Source of the DNA: an uncultured Clostridium sp.
GTDB taxonomy: Bacteria; Bacillota; Clostridia; Lachnospirales; Lachnospiraceae
NCBI GenBank assembly: GCA_945915475.1
Contig: CAMEFI010000004.1
Span: forward strand, 62,001-126,000
Direction of reading: 5' to 3'
DNA: 64,000 nt
Shown here: piece by piece, positions 8,663 to 16,505 of the stretch
Position numbering within the stretch: the first letter of the stretch is position 1
How the letters are laid out: every line of letters begins with the position of its first letter
Notes under the pieces: model-generated
Databases searched by the model: none
Told to the model about the DNA's origin: nothing
Seen by the model: the letters and a program-made list of their open reading frames with translations, nothing else
Made by a program: the position numbers and the translations under genes

Positions 8663-10183
8663 CTAATTTCCTTCCCTGATATTTTCAGTTAACCATTTTC
8701 TATCCATTTTTCCATTATTCGTTAATGGGAGTTTATCATATCTTACAAAACGAGACGGCACCATGTATTTAGGAATTACGTTCAGTAATTCTCTCCGCAT
8801 ATATAAAGTATCCAATTTTTCATCCGATTCATAGCATAATATAATCATTTTATTCCTATCATCATATATTGCACACGCATTCTTGATCTCAGCAATACAT
8901 AATACTGCATTTTCAATCTCTCCAAGTTCAATACGGTATCCCATATGTTTTATTTGACAATCCCTACGTCCAACAAATATAATTTCAAAATTTTCATTAT
9001 AATATACCAAATCTCCTGTCCGATATATCTTTTCCGGGTAATGACTATTTAACGGATTTTGAACAAAAGCTGCATTTGTTTTATCAAAATCATTCCAATA
9101 ACCCATAGCTAACGAGCTTCCTCTTACACACAATTCACCCATTTCATTACACTTTTGAACTAACTCATCCTTATCATTCAAAAGAAACACGTTTGAATTA
9201 TTACACGCTTTTCCTATCGGAAGTGGTTCGTCATCCTTAAATTGCCGATCAACTATATAATATGTACAATCCACTGTTATTTCCGTTGGCCCATACAAAT
9301 TCGCATAGATTGCATCCGGAATGTGTTTTCTCCAATAATTCAAATGTTTATTTGGCATTATCTCTCCGGCAAACAAAATATGCTTCAAGCACGAACAATC
9401 TATATCTTTCAATATATCTAGGTTTGCAACATTCACCAATACCGACGGAACCCAAAAAATAGAATTAATCTCCTTTTCAGCAATATAACTCATTAGTTTT
9501 GCTGGAAATGCAAAATTCACTTCTGGAATAATATATAACGTAGCTCCTGTACTTAAACACAAATATATATCTAACGTAGAATTATCAAAATAAAACGGTG
9601 CCTGATTTCCAATTTTCCAATTTTCATCTACACTAAAACAATCCACTGCCCAATCGATATAATCAATAATACTCCTATGTGATATAGTAACACCCTTAGG
9701 TATACCTGTTGATCCTGAAGTAAACAAAGTATAAACAATATCCGTATCAATAGAATTATTCTTCCAATCAAATTCAACCTTACTTACGGAAGCAACCTTA
9801 TCTAAATTAATAATGGCCTCTTCATCAATCCCATTTTGAATCAACTTAGAAATAGTAATATCACTTGCAATATATAACTTTGGTTGTAATTGCCGAATAA
9901 TTGTATTCACCTTTTCAAACGGGAAAGAAACATCTGTTGGTGTATAAAAATTACCGCTATAAACAATGCCCATAAAAGCCTGTATACTAGCAACACTTTT
10001 GGGCAAATAAACCAATATAGGTTGTCCTGTCCCCTTCATCCGACTATGTATTACTGCACTAAGTCCCAATGCTTTCTCACGCAACTGTTTGAACGTAATC
10101 TCACTATTTTTGTCTACAACCGCTACTTTATCTGGAAATATATTGCTTGTCCTCTCCAAATATTGTAAAATAGATTTCTGCAT
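8663..10183 (-). CDS. Stand-alone adenylation enzyme (amino acid:carrier protein ligase, DltA-like)
   Basis: A 506-residue ANL-superfamily enzyme. Visible core motifs: A3 LFTSGSTGIPKG (about 150), A4 FYFDNSTLDIY with the Asp that normally contacts an alpha-amino group, A5 YGPTEITVD (about 300), A7 YRTGDLVYYNENFEIIFVGR (about 385), A8 MGYRIELGEIE and A10 NGKMDR with the catalytic lysine near the C-terminus. There is no fused carrier or condensation domain; a separate carrier gene follows at once. This is the DltA/DltC arrangement, but dltB and dltD are absent, so D-alanylation of teichoic acid is not supported. Most likely it loads an amino acid on the partner carrier for sugar N-acylation. 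SD GAGGTG precedes the ATG. Confidence 0.85.
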   Translation of the reverse strand: MQKSILQYLERTSNIFPDKVAVVDKNSEITFKQLREKALGLSAVIHSRMKGTGQPILVYLPKSVASIQAFMGIVYSGNFYTPTDVSFPFEKVNTIIRQLQPKLYIASDITISKLIQNGIDEEAIINLDKVASVSKVEFDWKNNSIDTDIVYTLFTSGSTGIPKGVTISHRSIIDYIDWAVDCFSVDENWKIGNQAPFYFDNSTLDIYLCLSTGATLYIIPEVNFAFPAKLMSYIAEKEINSIFWVPSVLVNVANLDILKDIDCSCLKHILFAGEIMPNKHLNYWRKHIPDAIYANLYGPTEITVDCTYYIVDRQFKDDEPLPIGKACNNSNVFLLNDKDELVQKCNEMGELCVRGSSLAMGYWNDFDKTNAAFVQNPLNSHYPEKIYRTGDLVYYNENFEIIFVGRRDCQIKHMGYRIELGEIENAVLCIAEIKNACAIYDDRNKMIILCYESDEKLDTLYMRRELLNVIPKYMVPSRFVRYDKLPLTNNGKMDRKWLTENIREGN

Positions 10184-10246
10184 ATTATCACCTCATCTTC
10201 GAGTAATTAAATGCTCACACTCTCGTCACTATTCAATATATAATAT

Positions 10247-11032
10247 TTAAACAATAAAAATATAATTATAAATATTTTCTTTTTGATATCCCCATTTACT
10301 ATATAATCCATATGCTATTTCATTAGAAATATTATACCATAACGTATAAGTTCTATAATTTTCATGCATATAAAAATACATAGTCATAAGCTTATCTGCC
10401 ACTCCTTTTCCTCGATAAACTTCATCAACACAAGCCATTCTAATATATGATGTTTTTCCTTTATCTTCAAAAATAATAAATCCCGCCAAGTCGTTATTAA
10501 CATGTATACAAATTATCTGTTGATTCTCAATTAACTGATTCAACTCAATATCTGTAGGAATACAATCACTCCATATATCAAACGAAGCATCCATCATTTG
10601 CCTTATTTTTTTTATTTCATTTATTTGACAAAAATCTCCCAAAACATTCTTCTCAGTCTGTTCATCCTCACTCTTCACAATTCTTAAACGCTGGTATGTC
10701 TTGTATATCTTCAATCCCCTTTTTAGTAAAACATCCCTCTCATACAAATCATCTTTCTGTACTATACTAATAATTATATGTCCAAACTCTTCTCTAAGCA
10801 ATGCAAGCTTATCTATCCATTCCCACGAATCACATAAATAGTATAAATAATTTCCCCACTCATGTTGATCAACAAGTATTAACGTTTCTGATATCTGAAA
10901 AACAAACATTCGTTGCTTTTCGCAACGTTCTATAATATCCAATAATGTCATATAACAATTAGAATATTTTCTTCTTTCTTGTAACGTTTTTTTACAAATG
11001 TCGTAAATATCACTTTGCTTGACAGCTCTCAT
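10247..11032 (-). CDS. GNAT-family acyltransferase, two-part protein
   Basis: A 261-residue protein. The C-terminal half is a clear GNAT fold with the acyl-CoA loop VYRGKGVADKLM near residue 210 and the terminal SNEIAYGLYSKWGYQ. The N-terminal half is more divergent and may be a degenerate second GNAT domain, as in FemX-like or tandem GNAT proteins. It sits between a KAS III gene and the adenylation enzyme, so it could join the 3-hydroxyacyl and aminoacyl parts; this is inference. SD GAGGAT lies upstream of the ATG. Base composition is strongly AT-rich, like its neighbours. Confidence 0.7.
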   Translation of the reverse strand: MRAVKQSDIYDICKKTLQERRKYSNCYMTLLDIIERCEKQRMFVFQISETLILVDQHEWGNYLYYLCDSWEWIDKLALLREEFGHIIISIVQKDDLYERDVLLKRGLKIYKTYQRLRIVKSEDEQTEKNVLGDFCQINEIKKIRQMMDASFDIWSDCIPTDIELNQLIENQQIICIHVNNDLAGFIIFEDKGKTSYIRMACVDEVYRGKGVADKLMTMYFYMHENYRTYTLWYNISNEIAYGLYSKWGYQKENIYNYIFIV

Positions 11033-11053
11033 CCATTTATATCCTCATCAATT

Positions 11054-12130
11054 TTATAAATTTGATTCAATCAATTCACAAAAATCCATATTTCCAATTT
11101 GCATTATTATAATTCCCCATGTAAGCCCCGATCCAAAGGCCGACAAGCAACAAAGCTTTTCTTCTCTTTTTGCATTTTCTCTCATGTTAAACACAATATT
11201 AATTGGAATTGATGCACCACTTGGATTTCCAAAATTTTCAACAATATTCATAAACATTCGTTCATATGGTATTTGTAACTCATCAGCCAATTTTTCCAAC
11301 ATAAATTTATTAGGCTGATGAAACAAATAATAATCTATTTGTTCTTTTTTTATTTCACATTCTCTCAATGCAGTTTCAATCAAAGAAGGCACATTACTCA
11401 ATACAAAATTAAAAATATCTGCGCCATTCATAGCTAGATTATCCAACGAACGAAAATTACCATTTTCCACTTCTTTCATTTTCGCTGTAGAAGCTGTGGA
11501 AGGAATCGCAAATCCTCCAGCAGGCACAATCAATGCATTTCTATCTTTACCATTTGTCTTGATGTTAGTATATATCTCTCTTTTTGATTCAATATCATTT
11601 TCAATTACTGTAATGGTTGTCGCATCTCCAATCAAAGGAAATTCATTTCTATCACTCTTCGACACCTTATGACTAAGAACATCTGTATTAAAAAGTAACA
11701 CTTTTTTATCATTTCCAAATGTATTTAACAACATAAAACTCTGTATCAATCCAATCAAGAATCCACAGCATCCTTGCGAAACATCCATACACAAAATATT
11801 TTGATCAAGTTCACACTCTCCATGAATAATATTACTAATATGTGGTACAAAATAATCCGGGGATAATGTAACAACAACAATAGCACATATTTCATCTTTT
11901 TTTATTAAATTATTATCTAATAAATAATTCAATCCTTTTACACAAAATTGAGATGCCGTGCTAGTTGTTTTCGCCAATCTATGCTTGTCAAATCCCATGA
12001 CTTTCTTCAATCTTAAAGTTTGTTTTGATGGAAAATTATAATTATTGACTTCATCATCAAAATAAGCTATCTCCTCAGGCAATACACCTAATATCCCCGA
12101 TATTCTTTTCCCCTTAAATACTGTTTTCAT
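11054..12130 (-). CDS. 3-oxoacyl-ACP synthase III homologue (KAS III, copy 2)
   Basis: A 358-residue FabH-like enzyme with an intact Cys-His-Asn triad: cysteine in MDVSQGCCGFLIG (about 115), histidine in YYLFHQPNKFM (about 270) and asparagine in NFGNPSGASIP (about 305). KAS III enzymes condense acyl-CoA or acyl-thioester with malonyl-ACP, or in secondary pathways transfer acyl groups. It is diverged from the second copy at 13.7 kb, so the two probably differ in substrate. It is flanked by reductases and carriers, which argues against the housekeeping fabH, normally next to fabD/fabG/fabK. Confidence 0.87.
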   Translation of the reverse strand: MKTVFKGKRISGILGVLPEEIAYFDDEVNNYNFPSKQTLRLKKVMGFDKHRLAKTTSTASQFCVKGLNYLLDNNLIKKDEICAIVVVTLSPDYFVPHISNIIHGECELDQNILCMDVSQGCCGFLIGLIQSFMLLNTFGNDKKVLLFNTDVLSHKVSKSDRNEFPLIGDATTITVIENDIESKREIYTNIKTNGKDRNALIVPAGGFAIPSTASTAKMKEVENGNFRSLDNLAMNGADIFNFVLSNVPSLIETALRECEIKKEQIDYYLFHQPNKFMLEKLADELQIPYERMFMNIVENFGNPSGASIPINIVFNMRENAKREEKLCCLSAFGSGLTWGIIIMQIGNMDFCELIESNL

Positions 12131-12189
12131 TTAACCATTTCCTATCATTACAATTTATACACATAAAACGTATTGTTACAAGTCTATAT

Positions 12190-12906
12190 TTAACACGCAC
12201 CACCCGAAATAGGAATGTTAGCTCCCGTAATACTAATACTCTTATCCGACAACAAAAACTCGATCAAATAAGCCACCTGCTGAGGATCAATAATCCCTAA
12301 AGACTGTCCTCTCATTAATTCGTCAAGGTTTCCCTGTTCCTGCAAATTTGATAGCATTGGTGTATCTACGTAACTAGGCATAATAGAATTTACTCGAAAC
12401 CGTCTCTTAGAAAATTCTTTCGCCATTACTTTCACCGCTACATTCAACGCTTCTTTCGACGCAGAATAATTACACATTCCTTTACAACATGCCGTAGCCG
12501 CCATAGAAGAAACAGCTACCACAGAGGCCCCGTTTTCTGAATATTGTTTTCTATAAAAATGCTTTGCCAATTCAACAAATGCGTAATAATTAATTGTCAT
12601 AACATCCTTCATATCTTCAATATCATTCATTTTAACCGGAACATCACGATTAATACCTGCGCAATACACCAACCCGCATAATTTGCCATCTACCGTAGAC
12701 TTTTGTAATAACTCTTCTATATCCAACAAGTTTTTCAAATCATATGGAATTATCATACACTCATTTGCCAATTGATCTCTAACGTTTTTTAATTTTTGTT
12801 CGTTTCTTGCAATCAGGATAACATAATATCCTTGCTCCGAGAGATATCTGCATACTGCTTCTCCTATACCTGAAGAAGCACCTGTAACCATTATCTTCTT
12901 TCCCAT
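12190..12906 (-). CDS. Short-chain dehydrogenase/reductase (3-oxoacyl-ACP reductase-like, copy B)
   Basis: A 238-residue classical SDR. NAD(P)-binding TGASSGIG is at residues 8-15, the NAG-like motif appears as YCAGINR, and the catalytic Tyr-Lys is in CNYSASKEALN near residue 150. The C-terminal ISITGANIPISGGAC is typical of FabG-like enzymes that reduce 3-oxoacyl-ACP to 3-hydroxyacyl-ACP. It is adjacent to a second SDR with the same architecture and lies between two KAS III genes, so it likely reduces their product. SD GAGG precedes the ATG. Confidence 0.85.
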   Translation of the reverse strand: MGKKIMVTGASSGIGEAVCRYLSEQGYYVILIARNEQKLKNVRDQLANECMIIPYDLKNLLDIEELLQKSTVDGKLCGLVYCAGINRDVPVKMNDIEDMKDVMTINYYAFVELAKHFYRKQYSENGASVVAVSSMAATACCKGMCNYSASKEALNVAVKVMAKEFSKRRFRVNSIMPSYVDTPMLSNLQEQGNLDELMRGQSLGIIDPQQVAYLIEFLLSDKSISITGANIPISGGAC

Positions 12907-12925
12907 AATACGACCTCTTTTATAA

Positions 12926-13657
12926 TCATATATCCATACCAGCCGAAATAGGAATAACCGTTCCTGTAATGTATTCGGATTGTGGAGACAACAAAAAATA
13001 CACTAAATTTACAACCTGCTGTACAGGAATCACTCCAAGCGGTTGATTTTTTAATAAATATTCTTCATAATTTTCTATATTCAGTAGAGTTTGTTCATAC
13101 ATTGACGTATCCACCGTTGCCGGAGCAACTGCATTCACGCGAATTTTCTTAGAAACAAATTCTTTAGCAAATGTACTTGTCATTGCATTCATTGCTGCTT
13201 TTGAAGAAGCATATACTGACATCGACTTTTCGCACTTTGTAGCAGCCATAGATGATATCGCTACAATACTACTACTCACATTCGAATATTTTTTCAATCC
13301 AAAAAAACGTACCATCTGGGCATATCCAAATACGTTAACACTATATGTATTCACAACACTTTTAGGAGAAACTAGCTTAATAGGACAATTGTACACCTCC
13401 CCTGCACAATATACCATCCCATCTAATTTCAGATCATTCTTTTTGATAAACAGAAAGATATCTTCAATATGATCTAAATCATTCAAATCATATTGATATA
13501 TCCAAACCCGATCAGGACATTTATATTGTATCTCCTGCAGTTTTTCCTTCTGCCTTGCTACAAGAATTACATTTGCACCCACGGATAACAAAAATTCGGC
13601 CACACCTCTTCCAATTCCTTGAGACGCACCCACAATTAGTATATTCTTCCCCTGCAT
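12926..13657 (-). CDS. Short-chain dehydrogenase/reductase (3-oxoacyl-ACP reductase-like, copy A)
   Basis: A 243-residue classical SDR with GASQGIGRG at residues 9-17, YCAGEVYN in the NAG position, the catalytic Tyr-Lys in SVYASSKAAMN near residue 155 and the FabG-like end YITGTVIPISAGMDI. It is clearly similar to the downstream SDR (both have a short 'MAAT' serine loop followed by YxxSK), so the pair probably arose by duplication or works at two steps. SD AGGAGG lies before the ATG; spacing to the KAS III gene upstream is 11 bases. Confidence 0.85.
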   Translation of the reverse strand: MQGKNILIVGASQGIGRGVAEFLLSVGANVILVARQKEKLQEIQYKCPDRVWIYQYDLNDLDHIEDIFLFIKKNDLKLDGMVYCAGEVYNCPIKLVSPKSVVNTYSVNVFGYAQMVRFFGLKKYSNVSSSIVAISSMAATKCEKSMSVYASSKAAMNAMTSTFAKEFVSKKIRVNAVAPATVDTSMYEQTLLNIENYEEYLLKNQPLGVIPVQQVVNLVYFLLSPQSEYITGTVIPISAGMDI

Positions 13658-13668
13658 AGAGTCTCCTC

Positions 13669-14697
13669 CTAAAACGGATAACTTTCATCACTTTCTATTA
13701 CTTCCAACGGAATCTGCGTATCTATCTCTATCGATAACAAGGAACACGACAAGCCAATTCCAAAACCACATAATAACAATCTTGCAACTTTATCCTGTCG
13801 AATCCTATCTTTATTAGCACAAATAGTTAAAGCTACTGATGCGCCTGACGTATTGCCATAATCCTCCAAAGAATATAACATCTTACCCTCGTCAATTTCT
13901 CCAACCATAGCCACATTCTTAAGCATGAATTTCTGTGCCTGATGAAAAGAATAGTATTGATGTTCTTCTACTCCTATTTTCCTTATGTCAGCAGTAAAAT
14001 CTTTTACCCATCTTACAACATCATTAATAGCAAATTCAAAAACAGCCTCTCCATCCATTACACTAGGTTCTGCATACCTTTTACTGATTATTTCATAACG
14101 TGTACCATCGGACTTTTCATCAAAAAACATTGAAACTGAATCATTAACCACTTCAACCGCCGTCGCTGTGCCGCATACTCCAAACAGCATTCGATCCGCC
14201 AACTCTTCCTCTGTATTCTTACTATCTTTGAGATAATTTGGATTCCTTTGTATATCTCCAAACAATAATAACCCTTTCGCATGTTCACCCAACGGTTGAA
14301 GCAAAGACGAAATAACATGCAATCCAGCAACATACCCGGAACAGCCTAGATTAATATCAAACACCATACAATCCTCAGGAATATCCAAATATTTCTGAAT
14401 AATAAAAGCTGTTGACGGCATAACAATCGACGGATTCTGTGTGACAAAAATTAGTACTTTAATCTCATCCGGATTCCATCCTGTCTGATTCAACAATCTC
14501 TTTGCTGCTGTAATACAATAATCTGCTGCCGTATGCTTTCCATCATCAATATGGCGACATTTCACACCTGTCATCCGCGTCTGTTTTTTAACACGTTTTT
14601 CACCCAACATCTCATAGTAGGCTTCGTTTTCTTCTACCAAAGTTGGTACAACAGAAATAATACCCTTTATTTGAATGTTATCATATCTTCCTACCAT
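13669..14697 (-). CDS. 3-oxoacyl-ACP synthase III homologue (KAS III, copy 1)
   Basis: A 342-residue FabH-like enzyme with cysteine in FDINLGCSGYVAG (about 110), histidine in YYSFHQAQKFM (about 255) and asparagine in DYGNTSGASVAL (about 285). The ATG at 14697 is used because GAGGTGAAC lies directly upstream and the carrier protein gene stops 8 bases earlier; an in-frame start at 14724 would overlap that gene and lacks an SD. As the second gene of the operon, directly after an ACP, it probably makes the first carbon-carbon bond of the acyl group. Extender and starter are unknown. Confidence 0.88.
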   Translation of the reverse strand: MVGRYDNIQIKGIISVVPTLVEENEAYYEMLGEKRVKKQTRMTGVKCRHIDDGKHTAADYCITAAKRLLNQTGWNPDEIKVLIFVTQNPSIVMPSTAFIIQKYLDIPEDCMVFDINLGCSGYVAGLHVISSLLQPLGEHAKGLLLFGDIQRNPNYLKDSKNTEEELADRMLFGVCGTATAVEVVNDSVSMFFDEKSDGTRYEIISKRYAEPSVMDGEAVFEFAINDVVRWVKDFTADIRKIGVEEHQYYSFHQAQKFMLKNVAMVGEIDEGKMLYSLEDYGNTSGASVALTICANKDRIRQDKVARLLLCGFGIGLSCSLLSIEIDTQIPLEVIESDESYPF

Positions 14698-14705
14698 GTT
14701 CACCT

Positions 14706-14924
14706 CTATAGTAATGCATTGCAAATGTCTGTTACAGTCTTAAATTCTTTTATCTGACTAGCCGTAAGCGATATCGAAAACTCCTTCTTTGCAAAAGCCA
14801 TCAATGATAATTTTGCCAACGAATCCCATTCATCTAAATCATCCAATACTGTTGTCTCTTCCAGAACGCCCTCATCTGTTTCCATTAACTCTTCTAATTG
14901 ACTTAATAATTCTTCTTTACTCAT
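14706..14924 (-). CDS. Acyl carrier protein, first gene of the acyl-sugar cluster
   Basis: A 72-residue ACP. The phosphopantetheine serine is in DLDEWDSLAKLSLM near residue 34. The DEWDSL context is usual for dedicated carriers in surface-glycan and secondary-metabolite operons, not for housekeeping AcpP. AAGGAG with good spacing precedes the ATG, and a TATAAT-like -10 is about 50 bases upstream, so this is the likely first gene of the transcript. Partner enzymes (KAS III, two SDRs, KAS III) follow immediately. Confidence 0.88.
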   Translation of the reverse strand: MSKEELLSQLEELMETDEGVLEETTVLDDLDEWDSLAKLSLMAFAKKEFSISLTASQIKEFKTVTDICNALL

Positions 14925-14971
14925 TATAATTCTCCTTTAATACATTAATAAATTGTCATTCACTAAAATAT

Positions 14972-15000
14972 ATTATATCTTTAGCAAACATAACTTTAAT
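14972..15000 (-). promoter_or_regulatory. Candidate promoter of the acyl-sugar operon
   Basis: On the minus strand TATAAT (14972-14977) is preceded at 17 bases by ATTAAA (three of six matches to TTGACA). It lies about 50 bases before the ACP start with no gene between. The region is so AT-rich that chance matches are common. Confidence 0.35.
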
Positions 15001-15159
15001 ATTGAAATAGCATTAATCCATTCCAATATCTTTATACTATATCACAACATACCAAAAAAATAAACACATAAGCATCCTATGATATTCCAATCATATTATA
15101 GGCTTTTTAACCATTATTCACAAAACCGAAACATTCCATACTTAGCATTCGATTCATCA

Positions 15160-15410
15160 TCATGTGCTCCACCTTGCAAAATAGGTCAGATACAATGCTC
15201 CGTTTATTACCATTTCATCTGTAGTAATCTTACCTTGATATACATCTATCAGAAAAACAATCACTTTAAAAGTAAAAAAGTATAATCCTAGCGGCAAAAT
15301 GTGATCTACAAATGATATATCTATCATAAAAAATGCGTTAACATTACTACCTACAAAACCTATATATTTATAATAAAACAAGACTACAATATTATATATA
15401 TAAGAAATAT
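15160..15410 (-). pseudogene. Remnant of an MBOAT O-acyltransferase (AlgI/DltB/PatA type)
   Basis: A minus-strand open stretch encodes a recognisable core of the MBOAT family: ...NIVVLFYYKYIGF, then LPLGLYFFTF and LIDVYQGKI, followed by NGALYLTYF. This matches the family pattern LPxGISFxTFQ...YxxDVYRG...LxxFxLYxxFFPQ. It covers only about 80 residues of a normal 450-500, ends at tandem stops (TGATGA) just where FFPQLxxGP should follow, and lacks the catalytic His region. No SD or start fits. It looks like a degraded gene once part of the adjacent glycan cluster, where such enzymes O-acetylate polysaccharide. Confidence 0.6.
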
Positions 15411-15709
15411 ATTAAAACACTTGTTAAATTCATCTATATTCTTCCTCATTCTTGCAATACGTGATAGCATTGTTTCACCTACATAATTCACTACCATACT
15501 TTGATGGACTGATTATCGTTACATTATACCATTTCAACTCACAAATTACTATCCCTAAAATTATCGCATTTATTTCAATACTTTATTGTGATCTTTCCTC
15601 TAACGATCATTGTATCAGCAGACACTTTCAGTAAAATAATATATTGAGATATTTTGTTCAAAAATAGTAAAAGAAAATCGCAAACAAAATACTATGTAAT
15701 TCAAGCCAT

Positions 15710-16459
15710 CTACCTTCCCCCATCTACTCTGAGCACCTGTCCATTCACAAAAGACGAATGTCCGGATGCCAGATACACAACCGCATCTGCAATCTCTTCC
15801 GGTCTCGCCATCCGCTGCATTCCCGTCCGGTCAATCACCTTCTGTAATTCTTCTTCTGACTTATAATGTCCCATCTCTGTCTCAGTAAGTCCCGGTGCAA
15901 CTGCATTGACGCGGATATGATATCTCCCAAGTTCCTTGGCGATAGACTGTGTTGCCCAGATAAGCGCAGCCTTACTAGAACCATAAGCCAGATATCCCGG
16001 ATTCGTCTCAATCCCCCCTACAGATGCCATATTGATGATACTGCCACTTTTCTGGCGTATCATAATCTTAGATACCAGCTGCATCAGATAGATCTGCGAA
16101 AAATAATTCACCTGAAAGACTTCTTTCAGATCCTTCATAGGTGTCATCTGCAATAACGCTCCATAAGGCATTCCAGCATTATTCACCAGAACATCAATGG
16201 ATTTTTTCTCTTTCCGGATATGGGATAGAGCTTGTTTCATCTCCTCTTCCGAATTCAAATCAAAGTATACCGGTTCAATCCAGACCCCATACTGTTCCTG
16301 GAGATTTCTCATATCCTCTTCAAATGCACTTGAAGCTGTTCTCGAACAGGCCCAGACATTTGCGCCCTCTGCAACAAAGCTTTCTACGATTACACGCCCA
16401 ATTCCACGATTGGCACCCGTCACAATACAATTTTTCCCTTCTAATACCTGTGTTTCCAT
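15710..16459 (-). CDS. SDR-family oxidoreductase (FabG-like)
   Basis: A 249-residue classical SDR: VTGANRGIG at about 12-20, NNAGMPYG near residue 90, catalytic Tyr-Lys in LAYGSSKAALIW near residue 157, and the end SSFVNGQVLRVDGGR typical of 3-oxoacyl-ACP reductases. The ATG at 16459 has GGAG four bases upstream; an ATG at 16492 gives eleven extra residues and has no SD. Its codon and base usage look like the core genome, unlike the AT-rich cluster 800 bases downstream, so it may be unrelated to that pathway. Substrate unknown. Confidence 0.82.
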   Translation of the reverse strand: METQVLEGKNCIVTGANRGIGRVIVESFVAEGANVWACSRTASSAFEEDMRNLQEQYGVWIEPVYFDLNSEEEMKQALSHIRKEKKSIDVLVNNAGMPYGALLQMTPMKDLKEVFQVNYFSQIYLMQLVSKIMIRQKSGSIINMASVGGIETNPGYLAYGSSKAALIWATQSIAKELGRYHIRVNAVAPGLTETEMGHYKSEEELQKVIDRTGMQRMARPEEIADAVVYLASGHSSFVNGQVLRVDGGR

Positions 16460-16505
16460 ATAACTCCATTTCTTAGACCTATCTTGCTCCATAAATATTG
16501 GTATT

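Larger units (their letters stand above)
14925..15709. other. AT-rich intergenic region between the SDR at 15.7 kb and the glycan cluster
   Basis: This is the only stretch above 300 bases without an intact gene. It holds the cluster promoter candidate near 14.98 kb and the MBOAT remnant near 15.2-15.4 kb. The rest (15411-15709) is very AT-rich, with short open frames on both strands that have no SD and no recognisable protein signature. No tRNA, hairpin terminator or transposon end was seen. Confidence 0.6.

Noticed and set aside
8663-10183. Reading the adenylation gene as a nonribosomal peptide synthetase module
   Set aside because: No condensation, thioesterase or fused carrier domain exists; it is a free-standing ligase with a separate carrier protein.
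8425-10183. Reading the ligase-carrier pair as dltA-dltC for teichoic acid D-alanylation
   Set aside because: dltB and dltD are missing, the nearby MBOAT remnant is separated by several genes and is closer to AlgI-type in its core, and KAS III/SDR neighbours do not fit a dlt operon.
14925-15709. tRNA gene or integration site at the island edge
   Set aside because: No cloverleaf, CCA end or direct repeat could be found by eye.
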